A DNA stretch of 64,000 bases from Pseudomonas siliginis (GCF_019145195.1 NZ_JAHSTW010000002.1:124001-188000), one strand, 5' to 3'; shown: positions 23,977 through 33,847, numbered from the stretch's first letter. Translations and numbers: made by a program. The notes: generated by a model from the sequence alone, not told the origin.

Positions 23977-25080
23977 TTACAGCCTTACGCTGGCAAACGT
24001 CGACTCATTGCGCGCCTGACTCAGCGCCGACATCGGCCCCGACAGCGGCGACATCACGATGGCCTGCGGCAGTGGCAACATCGCCACTTGCTGGGTGGTG
24101 TTGGAGCCGACACGCTCGTCACGCGGCGGGATGCCGAAGTACTCGCGGTAGCACTTGGAAAAGTGCGGCGTGGAGACGAACCCACACACCGACGCCACCT
24201 CGATGATCGACATCGGCGTCTGTTTGAGCAGTTGCCGGGCGCGGATCAGGCGCAGCTTCAGGTAATAGCGTGACGGCGAGCAGTGCAGGTATTTCTGGAA
24301 CAACCGCTCCAGCTGTCGACGCGACACCGCGACATACACCGCCAGTTCATCCAGATCGATCGGCTCTTCCAGATTGGCCTCCATCAGCGCGACGATTTCC
24401 TGCAGCTTCGGCTGGTTGGTGCCGAGCATGTGCTTGAGCGGCACGCGCTGGTGATCCTGTTCATTGCGGATGCGCTCGTAGACGAACATTTCCGAGATCG
24501 CTGCCGACAGTTCACGACCGTGATCGCGACTGATCAGGTGCAGCATCATGTCCAGCGGCGCGGTGCCGCCGGAGCTGGTAAAGCGGTTACGGTCGAGGGT
24601 GAACAGGCGTGTGCTCATGGCCACGCGCGGGAAAGCTTCCTGCATCGCCGCCAGACATTCCCAATGCACGCTGCAATCGAAGCCATCGAGCAGACCGGCG
24701 CAGGCCAGCGCCCAACTGCCGGTGCATACCGCGCCCAGACGCTTGGACTGGCGCGCCTGACTTTGCAGCCACGAGACGTGTTCACGGGTCACGGTGCGTT
24801 GAATGCCAATGCCGCCGCAGACAATCACAGTGTCCAGAGGTGGTGCTTTGTGCATGGAGGCGTCGGGAGTGATCTGCAGACCATCACTGGCCCAGACCTG
24901 GCCGCCATCGACGGTGAGGGTGCTCCAGCGATACAGCTCGCGACCGGACAACTGGTTGGCCATGCGCAGCGGCTCAACGGCGGACGCCAGGGAAATCAGC
25001 GTGAAATTGTCCAGCAGCAGAAAGCCGATGGATTGAGGCGCACGGTTCTGGGGTTGGGCCCCGGAGTTGAACGACGTCAT
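23977..25080 (-). CDS. gbdR: Transcriptional activator GbdR (GlxA/AraC family)
   Basis: The 367-residue regulator has an N-terminal amidotransferase-like sensor (IGFLLLDNFTLISLASAVEPLRMAN; GAVCTGSWALACAGLLDG). A C-terminal AraC domain follows (PIDLDELAVYVAVSRRQLERLFQKYL; SIIEVASVCGFVSTPHFSKCYREYFG). It is longer than CdhR by a C-terminal tail. In P. aeruginosa GbdR answers to glycine betaine and dimethylglycine and activates gbcAB, dgc, cbcXWV and sarcosine genes. Order and sequence agree with PA5380. GAGGAGATACCGCG precedes the ATG. Confidence 0.94.
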   Translation of the reverse strand: MTSFNSGAQPQNRAPQSIGFLLLDNFTLISLASAVEPLRMANQLSGRELYRWSTLTVDGGQVWASDGLQITPDASMHKAPPLDTVIVCGGIGIQRTVTREHVSWLQSQARQSKRLGAVCTGSWALACAGLLDGFDCSVHWECLAAMQEAFPRVAMSTRLFTLDRNRFTSSGGTAPLDMMLHLISRDHGRELSAAISEMFVYERIRNEQDHQRVPLKHMLGTNQPKLQEIVALMEANLEEPIDLDELAVYVAVSRRQLERLFQKYLHCSPSRYYLKLRLIRARQLLKQTPMSIIEVASVCGFVSTPHFSKCYREYFGIPPRDERVGSNTTQQVAMLPLPQAIVMSPLSGPMSALSQARNESTFASVRL

Positions 25081-25627
25081 CGCGGTATCTCCTCACACAA
25101 AGCGGGTGGCGGCCTCAGGCGGAGGCTCTTGTTATTGCCCGCGTCTCACAGAGAAAGCAGGCTTTGTTATGACAGAGCAATTGCCGTGCCTGAAATTGGA
25201 CGGCCATTCAATAACTCCTGAAAACGACCTCGCGACGCGTCTATACGAGACCTCGGAACACGCCATTTCGAAGTGCCATCAGATGCCGCGAGAGCCCTGC
25301 CGCGCAGCCCGTGAGCAGATCGGTAGCACTTGTGGGAACTGGCCTGCAGAGGATTTGCACAGAGTGTCACCGCAAGCACGGGCGACGGACGGTCAGGTAA
25401 CGACTGACGAGTCACGACAGACAATGACGCATGTCTGAATGCGACGCGCCAAAAGGTGGCGCGGCTGGATCGAGGTGTTCTTTTGTCGAGCAGTTTTGAC
25501 TGGTCTGGGGCCTTCGCGAGCAGGCTCGCTCCCACATTGGAATCTGGGGTCCACAAATATTGTGTTCACTGGAGATCTATTGTGGGAGCGAGCCTGCTCG
25601 CGAAGCATTCACCCCGGTGTGGCTGGC
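25081..25627. other. gbdR leader and gbdR-sdaB spacer
   Basis: A 547-base stretch without a supported gene. It holds the promoter side of gbdR, a small GC hairpin (cgcgcca...tggcgcg near 25446-25465) and a REP pair (25513-25605). Short open frames here resemble nothing known. Confidence 0.55.
25513..25605. repeat. REP pair
   Basis: Inverted cgcgagcaggctcgctccca and tgtgggagcgagcctgctcg copies downstream of sdaB. Confidence 0.85.
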
Positions 25628-27004
25628 TCAGCACTCAACCGCACTGACCGCCAAGCCACCGCGCGAAGTTTCTTTATATTTGTCATGCATATCGGCGCCG
25701 GTATCGCGCATGGTGCGGATCACTCGGTCCAGCGAGATAAAGTGCTGCCCGTCGCCGCGCAGGGCCATTTGCGCCGCGTTGATCGCTTTCACTGCCGCGA
25801 TTGCATTGCGCTCGATGCACGGCACCTGCACCAGGCCACCGACCGGGTCGCAGGTCAGGCCCAGATTGTGCTCCAGGCCGATTTCCGCCGCGTTGCACAA
25901 TTGCTCGGGCGTGGCGCCGAGAATCTCCGCCAGCCCCGCCGCTGCCATAGCGCAGGCCGAACCGACCTCGCCCTGGCAGCCGACCTCGGCCCCCGAGATC
26001 GACGCATTCTTCTTGCACAGAATGCCGACTGCCGCCGCGCAGAGGAAATAGTCGACGACGTTGGCGTCGGTGACCGCTTCGCTGAACTTCATGAAGTAGT
26101 GCAGCACCGCCGGGATGATCCCCGCCGCGCCGTTGGTCGGTGCAGTGACCATACGCCCGCCAGCGGCATTCTCTTCATTGACGGCCAGGGCGAACAGGTT
26201 GACCCACTCCATGGCGCTCAGGGTCGAGCCGATGACGTTCGGTTTGTTCAGCTCTTGCAGGCTGCGGTGCAACTTCGCCGCCCGCCGCCGCACGTTCAAG
26301 CCGCCGGGCAGAATGCCTTCGTGCTTGAGGCCTTGCTCGACGCAATCCTGCATCGCCCGCCACAGCTTCATCAGCCCGGCACGGATCTCTTCTTCGCTGC
26401 GCCAGACCTTTTCGTTGGCCATCATCAGTTCGGCAACGCGCAGGTTGTGTTTCTTGCACAACTCCAGCAGCTCGACCGCACTGGAGAAGTCGTAAGGCAA
26501 TTCGGTGCGATCCAGATCGACCACACCGCTGGCCGCTTGCGCCTCATCAACGACAAAGCCGCCGCCGACCGAATAGTAGGTGTCACGGTGCAGCTCAGCG
26601 AACTCGCCTTCGGCCACCAGCGTCATGGCGTTGGGATGGAATGGCAGGTTTTCATCGATCAGGCGCATGTCCCGCGCCCACACAAACGGCACCGACAGGC
26701 GACCATCCAATAAAAGCGTATGGGTTTCGCGCAGCGCCTGAATGCGCGGGCCGATCTGCACCGGGTCGATTGCGTCCGGCCACTCGCCCATCAGGCCCAT
26801 GATCACCGCGTTGTCGCTGCCGTGACCGATGCCGGTGGCCGACAGCGATCCGAACAACTGCACCTCGATGCGCCGCACCTGTTCCAACTGGTGCTTGCCG
26901 CGCAGCGACTCGACGAACAATGCGGCGGCGCGCATCGGTCCGACGGTGTGGGAACTGGAAGGGCCGATGCCGATTTTGAACAGGTCGAAAACGCTGATAG
27001 CCAT
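25628..27004 (-). CDS. sdaB: L-serine dehydratase (single-chain, Fe-S)
   Basis: The 458-residue enzyme deaminates L-serine to pyruvate, the last step from betaine-derived glycine after serine formation. The opening [27 protein letters not shown] is diagnostic for bacterial SdaA/SdaB. The catalytic half has [21 protein letters not shown] and [22 protein letters not shown] with cluster cysteines, plus a later [17 protein letters not shown]. The start at 27004 gives the family N-terminus; an upstream in-frame start at 27073 does not. Position between gbdR and cbcX matches PA5379. Confidence 0.94.
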   Translation of the reverse strand: MAISVFDLFKIGIGPSSSHTVGPMRAAALFVESLRGKHQLEQVRRIEVQLFGSLSATGIGHGSDNAVIMGLMGEWPDAIDPVQIGPRIQALRETHTLLLDGRLSVPFVWARDMRLIDENLPFHPNAMTLVAEGEFAELHRDTYYSVGGGFVVDEAQAASGVVDLDRTELPYDFSSAVELLELCKKHNLRVAELMMANEKVWRSEEEIRAGLMKLWRAMQDCVEQGLKHEGILPGGLNVRRRAAKLHRSLQELNKPNVIGSTLSAMEWVNLFALAVNEENAAGGRMVTAPTNGAAGIIPAVLHYFMKFSEAVTDANVVDYFLCAAAVGILCKKNASISGAEVGCQGEVGSACAMAAAGLAEILGATPEQLCNAAEIGLEHNLGLTCDPVGGLVQVPCIERNAIAAVKAINAAQMALRGDGQHFISLDRVIRTMRDTGADMHDKYKETSRGGLAVSAVEC

Positions 27005-27439
27005 TGCTGCGAAGCTCCTGAGAATACCGGTCCGGGCGGCAAAAGCGCCCGCTGGCGGAGCTGCTACGCTCAAGCTGCGATCCGCCGAATGCCGGCATCA
27101 TCGGGCTTTTGTCGGCGCGCTCGGCGTCTGACACCGACGCAGTCATGTCCAGCAGCGTCGTTACGTTTTCGCCCCGCAAATACGCCGTTTTTATGCAGTC
27201 GAGCAGGTCATCGGGGGCGGAAAAAAGCTGTAAGCGACGTCACCGACACTGGAAGCGACCATCCCTGTACTGGATACGACCCTCCCTGTAGGCGTCAGAT
27301 TTTCACTGGTACATGATCGGGATGACTCGATTGCAAGGCGCTGCGGTAGAGCTGTCGTCAGAACGCCACCAACCGCAACCCATAAGTGCGGTGGTCCACA
27401 GTCGGAACACTGCCAAAAAAAACACCAAGGAGTCCATCC
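27005..27439. promoter_or_regulatory. Divergent sdaB/cbcX control region
   Basis: 435 bases without a gene. The clear element is the 21-bp direct repeat at 27227-27289. Short open frames here show nothing recognisable. Confidence 0.55.
27227..27289 (+). promoter_or_regulatory. Three tandem 21-bp units, candidate GbdR operator of cbcX
   Basis: Units at 27248-27268 and 27269-27289 share 18 of 21 bases (ACTGGAAGCGACCATCCCTG and ACTGGATACGACCCTCCCTG, each followed by T). A weaker copy at 27227-27247 keeps CTGTAAGCGAC. Adjacent 21-bp direct units fit an AraC-family activator. GbdR is the expected regulator of cbcXWV, and the core recurs at gbcAB. Confidence 0.6.
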
Positions 27440-28387
27440 ATGAAAGGTTCCCCGTCGTTGTTGTTGGCCGCCCTGCTGAGTCTGCCGTTACTGGCGCAAG
27501 CCGCAGAACCGGCACAGTGCAGCCTCGTTAACTTCTCCGATGTCGGCTGGACCGACATCACCGCCACCACCGCTACCACTTCCGTTGTTCTCAACGCCCT
27601 CGGCTACAAGACCAAGACCACCATGATCTCCGTGCCCGTGACCTACAAGTCGCTGGCCGACGGCAAGAACATGGACGTGTTTCTCGGTAACTGGATGCCG
27701 ACCATGGAGAACGACATCAAGCCGTATCGCGATGCCGGCACCGTCGACACCGTGCGCACCAACCTCAAGGGTGCCAAATACACCCTCGCCGTGCCGCAAG
27801 CCCTGTACGACAAAGGCCTGCATGACTTCGCCGACATCGCCAAATTCAAGAAAGAACTCGACGGCAAGATCTACGGCATCGAGCCGGGCAACGACGGTAA
27901 CCGGCTGATCCAGAGCATGATCGACAAGGATGCCTTCGGCCTGAAAACCGCTGGCTTCAAGATCGTCGAATCTTCCGAGGCCGGCATGCTCTCGCAAGTC
28001 GACCGGGCGCAGAAGCGCGACACCGCCGTGGTCTTCCTCGGCTGGGCACCGCACCCGATGAACAAGCGCTTCAAGATTCAATACCTGACCGGCGGCGACG
28101 ATTTCTTCGGCCCCGATTTCGGCGCAGCCACCGTAGCGACCAACACCCGCAAGGGTTACGCCGAAGAATGCAGCAATGTCGGTCAGCTGTTGAAAAACCT
28201 GGAGTTCACCGTCGACATGGAAAGTGAACTGATGGGCAACATCCTCGACGACAAGATGAAGCCTGACGCGGCCGCCAAGGCCTGGCTGAAAAAGAATCCA
28301 CAGGTGCTCGATACCTGGCTCGCTGGCGTGACCACCATTGACGGTAAACCAGGCCTGGAGGCCGTGAAAGCCAAGCTCGCGCCTTGA
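27440..28387 (+). CDS. cbcX: Choline/glycine betaine ABC transporter substrate-binding protein CbcX
   Basis: The 315-residue periplasmic protein has a signal peptide (MKGSPSLLLAALLSLPLLAQA). The OpuAC-type ligand domain has NFSDVGWTDITATTATTSVVLNALGY, LGNWMPTM, YGIEPGNDGN and FLGWAPHPMN. These aromatic segments line up with those of CaiX in this window and typically enclose quaternary ammonium groups. It is first in cbcXWV, and the CAAGGAG site supports the ATG at 27440. Confidence 0.93.
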   Translation: MKGSPSLLLAALLSLPLLAQAAEPAQCSLVNFSDVGWTDITATTATTSVVLNALGYKTKTTMISVPVTYKSLADGKNMDVFLGNWMPTMENDIKPYRDAGTVDTVRTNLKGAKYTLAVPQALYDKGLHDFADIAKFKKELDGKIYGIEPGNDGNRLIQSMIDKDAFGLKTAGFKIVESSEAGMLSQVDRAQKRDTAVVFLGWAPHPMNKRFKIQYLTGGDDFFGPDFGAATVATNTRKGYAEECSNVGQLLKNLEFTVDMESELMGNILDDKMKPDAAAKAWLKKNPQVLDTWLAGVTTIDGKPGLEAVKAKLAP

Positions 28388-28464
28388 TTTGAGGGGCACC
28401 GCTTATGCCGGGCAGGCGTACCTGCCCGGGCTGTTAATTTCCTTGCATGCGGACGTTCACTACC

Positions 28465-29310
28465 ATGCTGATTGATCAGAAAATACCTTTAGGCCAGTAC
28501 ATCGCGGGCTTCGTCGAATGGTTGACGCAACACGGCGCCAACACCTTCGACGCAATCGCCGTGACACTGGAAACGATGATCCACGGCGTGACGTTTGCGC
28601 TGACCTGGTTCAACCCGTTGGTGCTGATTGGCCTGATTGCCATCATTGCCCATCTGATTCAACGCAAGTGGGGCCTGACCGCGTTCGTGGTCGCCTCGTT
28701 CCTGCTGATCCTCAACCTGGGTTACTGGCAGGAAACCATGGAAACCCTCGCCCAGGTGCTGTTCGCCACCCTGGTCTGCGTGTTGATCGGCGTGCCGCTG
28801 GGCATCGTCGCCGCGCACAAACCGATGTTCTATACCATGATGCGGCCGGTGCTCGATCTGATGCAGACCGTACCGACCTTCGTTTACCTCATTCCTACCC
28901 TGACCCTCTTCGGGCTGGGTGTGGTTCCGGGCCTGATCTCCACGGTGGTGTTCGCCATCGCGGCGCCGATCCGCCTGACCTACCTGGGCATCCGTGATGT
29001 CCCGCAAGAACTGATGGACGCCGGCAAGGCCTTCGGCTGCTCGCGTCGCCAATTGCTTTCAAGGATCGAATTGCCGCACGCCATGCCGAGCATCGCGGCC
29101 GGCATCACCCAGTGCATCATGCTGTCGCTGTCGATGGTGGTGATCGCGGCACTGGTCGGCGCCGACGGACTCGGCAAACCGGTGGTCAACGCACTGAACA
29201 CTGCTGATATTGCGCTGGGCTTCGAAGCAGGCCTGGCAATCGTACTGCTGGCGATCATGCTCGACCGTATCTGCAAACAACCCGACGCTAAAGTAGGGGG
29301 TGACGCATGA
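28465..29310 (+). CDS. cbcW: Choline/glycine betaine ABC transporter permease CbcW
   Basis: The 281-residue inner-membrane protein has about six transmembrane helices and the permease EAA-type loop (DVPQELMDAGKAFGCSRRQLLSRIELPHAMPSI), which contacts the ATPase. It is of the ProW/OpuAB type. The start at 28465 omits six residues of an alternative start at 28447. It overlaps cbcV by four bases (ATGA), so translation is coupled. Confidence 0.93.
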   Translation: MLIDQKIPLGQYIAGFVEWLTQHGANTFDAIAVTLETMIHGVTFALTWFNPLVLIGLIAIIAHLIQRKWGLTAFVVASFLLILNLGYWQETMETLAQVLFATLVCVLIGVPLGIVAAHKPMFYTMMRPVLDLMQTVPTFVYLIPTLTLFGLGVVPGLISTVVFAIAAPIRLTYLGIRDVPQELMDAGKAFGCSRRQLLSRIELPHAMPSIAAGITQCIMLSLSMVVIAALVGADGLGKPVVNALNTADIALGFEAGLAIVLLAIMLDRICKQPDAKVGGDA

Positions 29311-30485
29311 GCATAATTCGCTTCGAAGACGTCGACGTAATCTTCTCCAAAGACCCGCGCGAGGCACTCAAGCTGCTCGATCAGGGCATGACCCGCAACG
29401 AGATCCTGAAGAAGACCGGTCAGATCGTCGGCGTGGAAAAAGCCACGCTGGACATCAACAAAGGCGAGATCTGCGTGCTGATGGGCCTCTCCGGCTCGGG
29501 CAAATCGAGCCTGCTGCGCTGCATCAACGGCCTCAACACCGTGAGCCGCGGCAAGCTGTTCGTCGAGCATGAAAACCGCCAGATCGACATCGCGTCCTGC
29601 ACGCCCGCCGAGCTGAAGATGATGCGCACCAAGCGCATTGCCATGGTGTTCCAGAAGTTCGCCCTGATGCCCTGGCTGACAGTGCGCGAGAACATCAGTT
29701 TCGGTCTGGAAATGCAGGGTCGACCGGAGAAGGAACGCAAGAAACTGGTCGATGAGAAACTCGAACTGGTCGGCCTGACCCAATGGCGCAACAAGAAGCC
29801 TGATGAGCTATCCGGCGGCATGCAGCAGCGCGTCGGCCTCGCCCGCGCGCTGGCCATGGACGCCGACATTCTGCTGATGGACGAACCGTTCTCGGCCCTC
29901 GACCCGCTGATCCGCCAGGGCCTGCAGGATGAACTGCTGGAACTGCAACGCAAGCTGAGCAAGACCATCGTGTTTGTGAGCCACGACCTCGATGAAGCAC
30001 TCAAACTCGGCAGCCGCATCGCGATCATGAAAGACGGCCGGATCATCCAGTACAGCGTGCCGGAAGAGATCGTGCTCAACCCGGCGGACGACTATGTGCG
30101 CACCTTCGTCGCCCACACCAATCCGCTCAACGTGCTCTGCGGCCGCAGCCTGATGCGCACGCTGGACAAGTGCAAACGCATCAACGGCTCGGTGTGCCTG
30201 GATCCTGGCGGCGACTCGTGGCTGGACCTGGCCGAAGGCAACACCATCAAAGGCGCACGGCAGAACGGCTCGGTGCTGAACCTGCAGAACTGGGCACCTG
30301 GCCAAGCGGTGGAAGGCCTGGAGCGCAAGCCAACACTGGTGGACTCGAACATCGGCATGCGTGATGCGCTGCAGATCCGTTATCAGACCGGCAACAAGCT
30401 GGTGCTGCACGATAACAATCATGTGGTGGGGATTCTCGGCGACAGCGAGTTGTATCACGCGCTGTTGGGCAAGAATCTGGGGTAA
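29307..30485 (+). CDS. cbcV: Choline/glycine betaine ABC transporter ATPase CbcV
   Basis: The 392-residue ATPase is of the ProV/OpuAA type. It has Walker A GLSGSGKSSLLRC, Q-loop FQKFALMP, signature LSGGMQQRVGLARAL, Walker B ILLMDEPFSALDP and the switch His in FVSHDLDEA. A C-terminal extension of about 120 residues is in the place of the CBS-type regulatory region of ProV relatives. It energises uptake through CbcW for CbcX and probably CaiX. A strong terminator follows. Confidence 0.94.
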   Translation: MSIIRFEDVDVIFSKDPREALKLLDQGMTRNEILKKTGQIVGVEKATLDINKGEICVLMGLSGSGKSSLLRCINGLNTVSRGKLFVEHENRQIDIASCTPAELKMMRTKRIAMVFQKFALMPWLTVRENISFGLEMQGRPEKERKKLVDEKLELVGLTQWRNKKPDELSGGMQQRVGLARALAMDADILLMDEPFSALDPLIRQGLQDELLELQRKLSKTIVFVSHDLDEALKLGSRIAIMKDGRIIQYSVPEEIVLNPADDYVRTFVAHTNPLNVLCGRSLMRTLDKCKRINGSVCLDPGGDSWLDLAEGNTIKGARQNGSVLNLQNWAPGQAVEGLERKPTLVDSNIGMRDALQIRYQTGNKLVLHDNNHVVGILGDSELYHALLGKNLG

Positions 30486-30498
30486 CCCCCACAGACAC

Positions 30499-30529
30499 AA
30501 AAACGCCGCGATACTCTCGCGGCGTTTTT
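30499..30529 (+). terminator. Intrinsic terminator after cbcV
   Basis: aaaaacgccgcg pairs with cgcggcgttttt around a seven-base loop, fourteen bases after the stop. The symmetrical A and U runs allow action in both directions. Confidence 0.9.
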
Positions 30530-30563
30530 GTTCGTACAGATATTCAACTGCAAACAGAGAACC

Positions 30564-30695
30564 TGTGGCGAGGGGATTTATCCCCGATGGGGCGCGAAGC
30601 GGCCCCAAGTCGTCAATCGCGGTAATTGAGTAAAACCGCGTTTGACGGTTTCAGGGCTGCTTCGCAGCCCAACGGGGATAAATCCCCTCGCCACA
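30564..30695. repeat. Inverted repeat of the ggcgaggggatttatcccc type
   Basis: tgtggcgaggggatttatcc and its inverse ggataaatcccctcgccaca enclose a spacer with gcgaagcggcccc/ggctgcttcgcagccc, between convergent cbcV and betT. Confidence 0.85.
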
Positions 30696-30738
30696 ATGGT
30701 TCAGCGGTGCAGCTGACTGCACCGCTGAATCTCAAGGT

Positions 30739-32736
30739 TTAGCTATACACCCGGCCAAGAAGCTGCCGATGGCTTTCAAACTGATCCAGCACATCCCGCG
30801 TAATCTGCTCCGGCGTGAAGCCCATCAAGTCATAGTCCTGACTGCCATTGTGCAAATACACCTCAGCGCGGTAATAACGCTGACGCGCTTCATCGGACTG
30901 CGCCGACTCGGTCGGGGTCGCCAGATAACCATCCAGGCTCACTTCGTAGACGAAAGGGTTGCCCTCTTCCATCTCGACCCGCACACCCATGCAACGCTTG
31001 GCTTTGCCCAGCAGCGTCTGCACTTCAATGCCCTGATTGCGCAATTGCGCTGCTGCATCTTCCAGCGCCGGGGTGACGTGCTTGTCCATGAAGCGCTGCA
31101 CCACCGATTGGCTCGGCTGAAGATCCAGTTGCGTCAGGCGCTCGCTGAAACCACGGCGTCCGCGCTCGGCCAGTTGCGCTTGCTCCTGTTCGATCTGCAC
31201 GTCCTGGCGCATCGCCTTGTGCAGGCCGAACATGAAACAGATCAGCACCACCGAGAACGGCAGGCCGGCCAGCACGACCATGGTCTGCATGGCTTCGAAG
31301 TTGCCAGCGAACAGCAGGCCGATGGTCACCAGCGTGATCACCACCGACCAGAATATCCGCAGCCAGTGCGGCGCGTCTTCGTCGACGTTGCCGCCCTTGC
31401 AGGAAAGATTCGCCATCATCACCGCGCCGGAGTCGGCCGGGGTCAGGAACAGCACGAAACCGACAAAAATCGACACACCAATCACGACTTTCGACGCCGG
31501 GTAATGCTCAAGCAACTGATAGATCGCCATCGACGGCTGTTCCAGCGCCGTCTTGCCCAGCTCCACCGCGCCCTGATTCATCACCAGATCCAGCGCCGAG
31601 TTGCCGAAGATCGACAGCCACGCCAAGGTGAAGCCCAGCGGAATCAGCAGCACGCCAGCAACCAGTTCACGCACGCTGCGGCCACGGGAAATCCGCGCAA
31701 TGAACATGCCTACGAATGGCGCCCAGGAAATCCACCAGGCCCAGTAGAACAGCGTCCACAGGCCCAACCAGCGGTCGGACTTGGCGCTGTCGCCTTCATA
31801 GACGTACAGGTCGAAAGTCTTCAGCACGACGCCGTTGAGGTAGTCGCCAATGTTCTGCACGAAACCGTTGAGCAGGTGCAAAGTCGGGCCGAACAGCAGA
31901 ACGAAAATCAGCAGGCCGCTGAACAGCACGATGTTCAGGTTGGACAGACGACGAATGCCGTTTTCCACACCCGACACTGCAGCGATGGTCGCCACGGTGC
32001 TCATAACGATGATGACGATCAGCAGGTTGGTGTTGCTGTGCTCCATGCCGAACAGGTTTTCCAGCCCGGACGACACTTGCAGCGAGCCAATCCCCAGGTT
32101 GGTCACCAGCCCCAGCAGGGTCACGAACATGCCGAAGCCATCCACCGCGTGCCCGGCGGCGCCTTTGACCCAACGCTCGCCGACCAATGGATACAGCGCC
32201 GAACGCAACGCCAGCGGCTGATTATGCCGATAGGCGAAATACGCCACGGCAAGGCCGACCAAAGCGTAGATCGCCCAGCCGTGCAGGCCCCAGTGCAGGA
32301 AGGTCAGTTGCACTGCCTGACGCGCGGCCAGATTGCTGGCCGAGGTGCCTTCCGGCGGATTGAAGTAGTGATCCAGCGGCTCGGACGCGCCGAAGTACAA
32401 CAGCGAAATGCCGATGCCCGACGAGAACAGCATCCCCGCCCAGGCGCCGTAACTGAAATCCGGGGTGTCGTCCTTGCTGCCCAGTTTGAGTTTGCCGTAC
32501 GAGGAAAACGCCAGACCGACCACGAACACCAGGTAGGCGGCGATCACCACCATGTAGTACCAGCCGAAGCTGCGCGACAACCAGGCCTGGGCCATGCCCA
32601 ACATTCTGCCGGCCTCTTGCGGGGCGATGATCAGAATGGCGGTCAACAACAGAATCAACGCGGTCGAGGTGTAGAACACCCAACCGTTGACCGTCACCTT
32701 CTCGGGCGGGGTCTTTATTAGCGAGGCAGAACTCAT
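30739..32736 (-). CDS. betT: BCCT-family choline transporter BetT
   Basis: The 665-residue secondary transporter has twelve transmembrane segments. Segments typical of betaine/choline/carnitine transporters are present: SFGWYYMVVIAAYLVFVVGLAFSS, YFGASEPLDHY, and HWGLHGWAIYALVGLAVAYFAYR with the aromatic-rich substrate path, then FYWAWWISWAPFVGMFIARISRGR. A C-terminal cytoplasmic tail of about 170 residues, as in BetT of proton-coupled choline uptake, suggests osmotic control. The start at 32736 precedes MSSASLIKTP. Divergent from betIBA. Confidence 0.92.
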   Translation of the reverse strand: MSSASLIKTPPEKVTVNGWVFYTSTALILLLTAILIIAPQEAGRMLGMAQAWLSRSFGWYYMVVIAAYLVFVVGLAFSSYGKLKLGSKDDTPDFSYGAWAGMLFSSGIGISLLYFGASEPLDHYFNPPEGTSASNLAARQAVQLTFLHWGLHGWAIYALVGLAVAYFAYRHNQPLALRSALYPLVGERWVKGAAGHAVDGFGMFVTLLGLVTNLGIGSLQVSSGLENLFGMEHSNTNLLIVIIVMSTVATIAAVSGVENGIRRLSNLNIVLFSGLLIFVLLFGPTLHLLNGFVQNIGDYLNGVVLKTFDLYVYEGDSAKSDRWLGLWTLFYWAWWISWAPFVGMFIARISRGRSVRELVAGVLLIPLGFTLAWLSIFGNSALDLVMNQGAVELGKTALEQPSMAIYQLLEHYPASKVVIGVSIFVGFVLFLTPADSGAVMMANLSCKGGNVDEDAPHWLRIFWSVVITLVTIGLLFAGNFEAMQTMVVLAGLPFSVVLICFMFGLHKAMRQDVQIEQEQAQLAERGRRGFSERLTQLDLQPSQSVVQRFMDKHVTPALEDAAAQLRNQGIEVQTLLGKAKRCMGVRVEMEEGNPFVYEVSLDGYLATPTESAQSDEARQRYYRAEVYLHNGSQDYDLMGFTPEQITRDVLDQFESHRQLLGRVYS

Positions 32737-33165
32737 GGCACAAATGCTCCAGGCAGTGCGAGAGAAGAACACAAGGCATCACGGAACCCGACCAATCGGT
32801 TAGTTGGCAGCCGACCGGCGGGTGATATAAAGACACTCCGAAAAAAGCCCGAACCTGCCGAAATGGCGTTGCGTATTCGCTTTCGTGGCCAGAGGCGACG
32901 GACGTTCATCCGAAACCTGGCCCCAAGCGTCTTGCCCTTTCAACACGTCCATCGAATCGCGAACCGCGCCATGCCCCACACAGGTTTCGAGCCGTTTCAG
33001 GTGTCGGTTTTTATCGTCATTACGCGTAGGAATTTTCTGTAGGCAGCGACGAATTGTCGCAGATCTTATTCTTTGTTGATTGAACGTTCAATCAAAACAA
33101 AATAGACTGGCCCTCAATCCGATCGGCGTCATTCGCCCCTCGGAAGGCCTAAGGAGATGTGCAAG
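32737..33165. promoter_or_regulatory. Divergent betT/betI control region
   Basis: 429 bases without a supported gene. It contains the BetI operator and promoter (33076-33108) and, just upstream, an inverted gcgac/gtcgc element (33046-33060) preceded by CTGTAGG, reminiscent of the cbcX units. Nothing else stands out. Confidence 0.6.
33076..33108 (+). promoter_or_regulatory. BetI operator overlapping the betIBA promoter
   Basis: TTGATTGAACGTTCAATCAA (33076-33095) is a perfect 20-base palindrome, the type BetI binds. A sigma-70 promoter can be read through it: TTGAAC at 33080-33085, a 17-base spacer and TAGACT at 33103-33108. The repressor would therefore cover the -35 box. Confidence 0.8.
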
Positions 33166-33759
33166 ATGCCCAAGGTCGGTATGCAACCCATCCGCCGCCA
33201 ACAACTGATCGAAGCCACTTTGCAAGCGGTCGATCAGGTCGGAATGGGGGACGCCAGCATTGCGCTGATCGCCCGTTTGGCCGGTGTCTCGAATGGCATC
33301 ATCAGTCATTACTTTCAGGACAAGAACGGCCTGATCGCCGCCACGATGCGGTACCTGATGACCGCCCTCAGCGAGAGCGTCACCGCGCGCCGTCAGGCGC
33401 TGGCAGATGACAGCCCACGGGCGCATCTGCAGGTGATCATCGAAGGCAACTTCGACGCCAGCCAGGTCAATGGCCCGGCAATGAAAACCTGGCTGGCCTT
33501 CTGGGCCACCAGCATGCACCAGCCGTCTTTGCACAGGTTGCAGCGGATCAACGATCACCGTCTGTATTCCAACCTGTGCTGTCAGTTCCGCCGTGTGTTG
33601 CCGCTCGAAGATGCGCGCAATGCCGCCCGAGGCCTGGCAGCTTTGATCGACGGTTTGTGGTTGCGCGGCGCGCTGTCGGGAGACGCTTTCGACACCGCTC
33701 AGGCGCAACAGATCGCTTACGAATACATGGATTTCCAATTGGCCAAGAAGGTGAGCTAG
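33166..33759 (+). CDS. betI: Choline-responsive repressor BetI (TetR family)
   Basis: The 197-residue protein, the usual BetI length, has an N-terminal TetR HTH ([41 protein letters not shown], residues about 9-49) and ends with the BetI-typical [16 protein letters not shown] helix. It represses its own operon until choline is present. The start at 33166 is preferred over an ATG nine bases earlier, because the family begins [12 protein letters not shown]. First gene of betI-betB-betA. Confidence 0.95.
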   Translation: MPKVGMQPIRRQQLIEATLQAVDQVGMGDASIALIARLAGVSNGIISHYFQDKNGLIAATMRYLMTALSESVTARRQALADDSPRAHLQVIIEGNFDASQVNGPAMKTWLAFWATSMHQPSLHRLQRINDHRLYSNLCCQFRRVLPLEDARNAARGLAALIDGLWLRGALSGDAFDTAQAQQIAYEYMDFQLAKKVS

Positions 33760-33847
33760 AGCACAAAGAAAATGCTCGGCCCCTGAACTCCACCGCAGCG
33801 TGATCGCGGTGGTCAACGCCAACCACCAATGCACTTGCGAGGACACT

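Noticed and set aside
25067..25438. Plus-strand open frame in the gbdR leader
   Set aside because: It overlaps the gbdR start, lacks a ribosome site and resembles no known protein.
30769..32721. 650-codon plus-strand open frame
   Set aside because: Antisense shadow of betT; Gln/His/Arg-rich and without any known motif.
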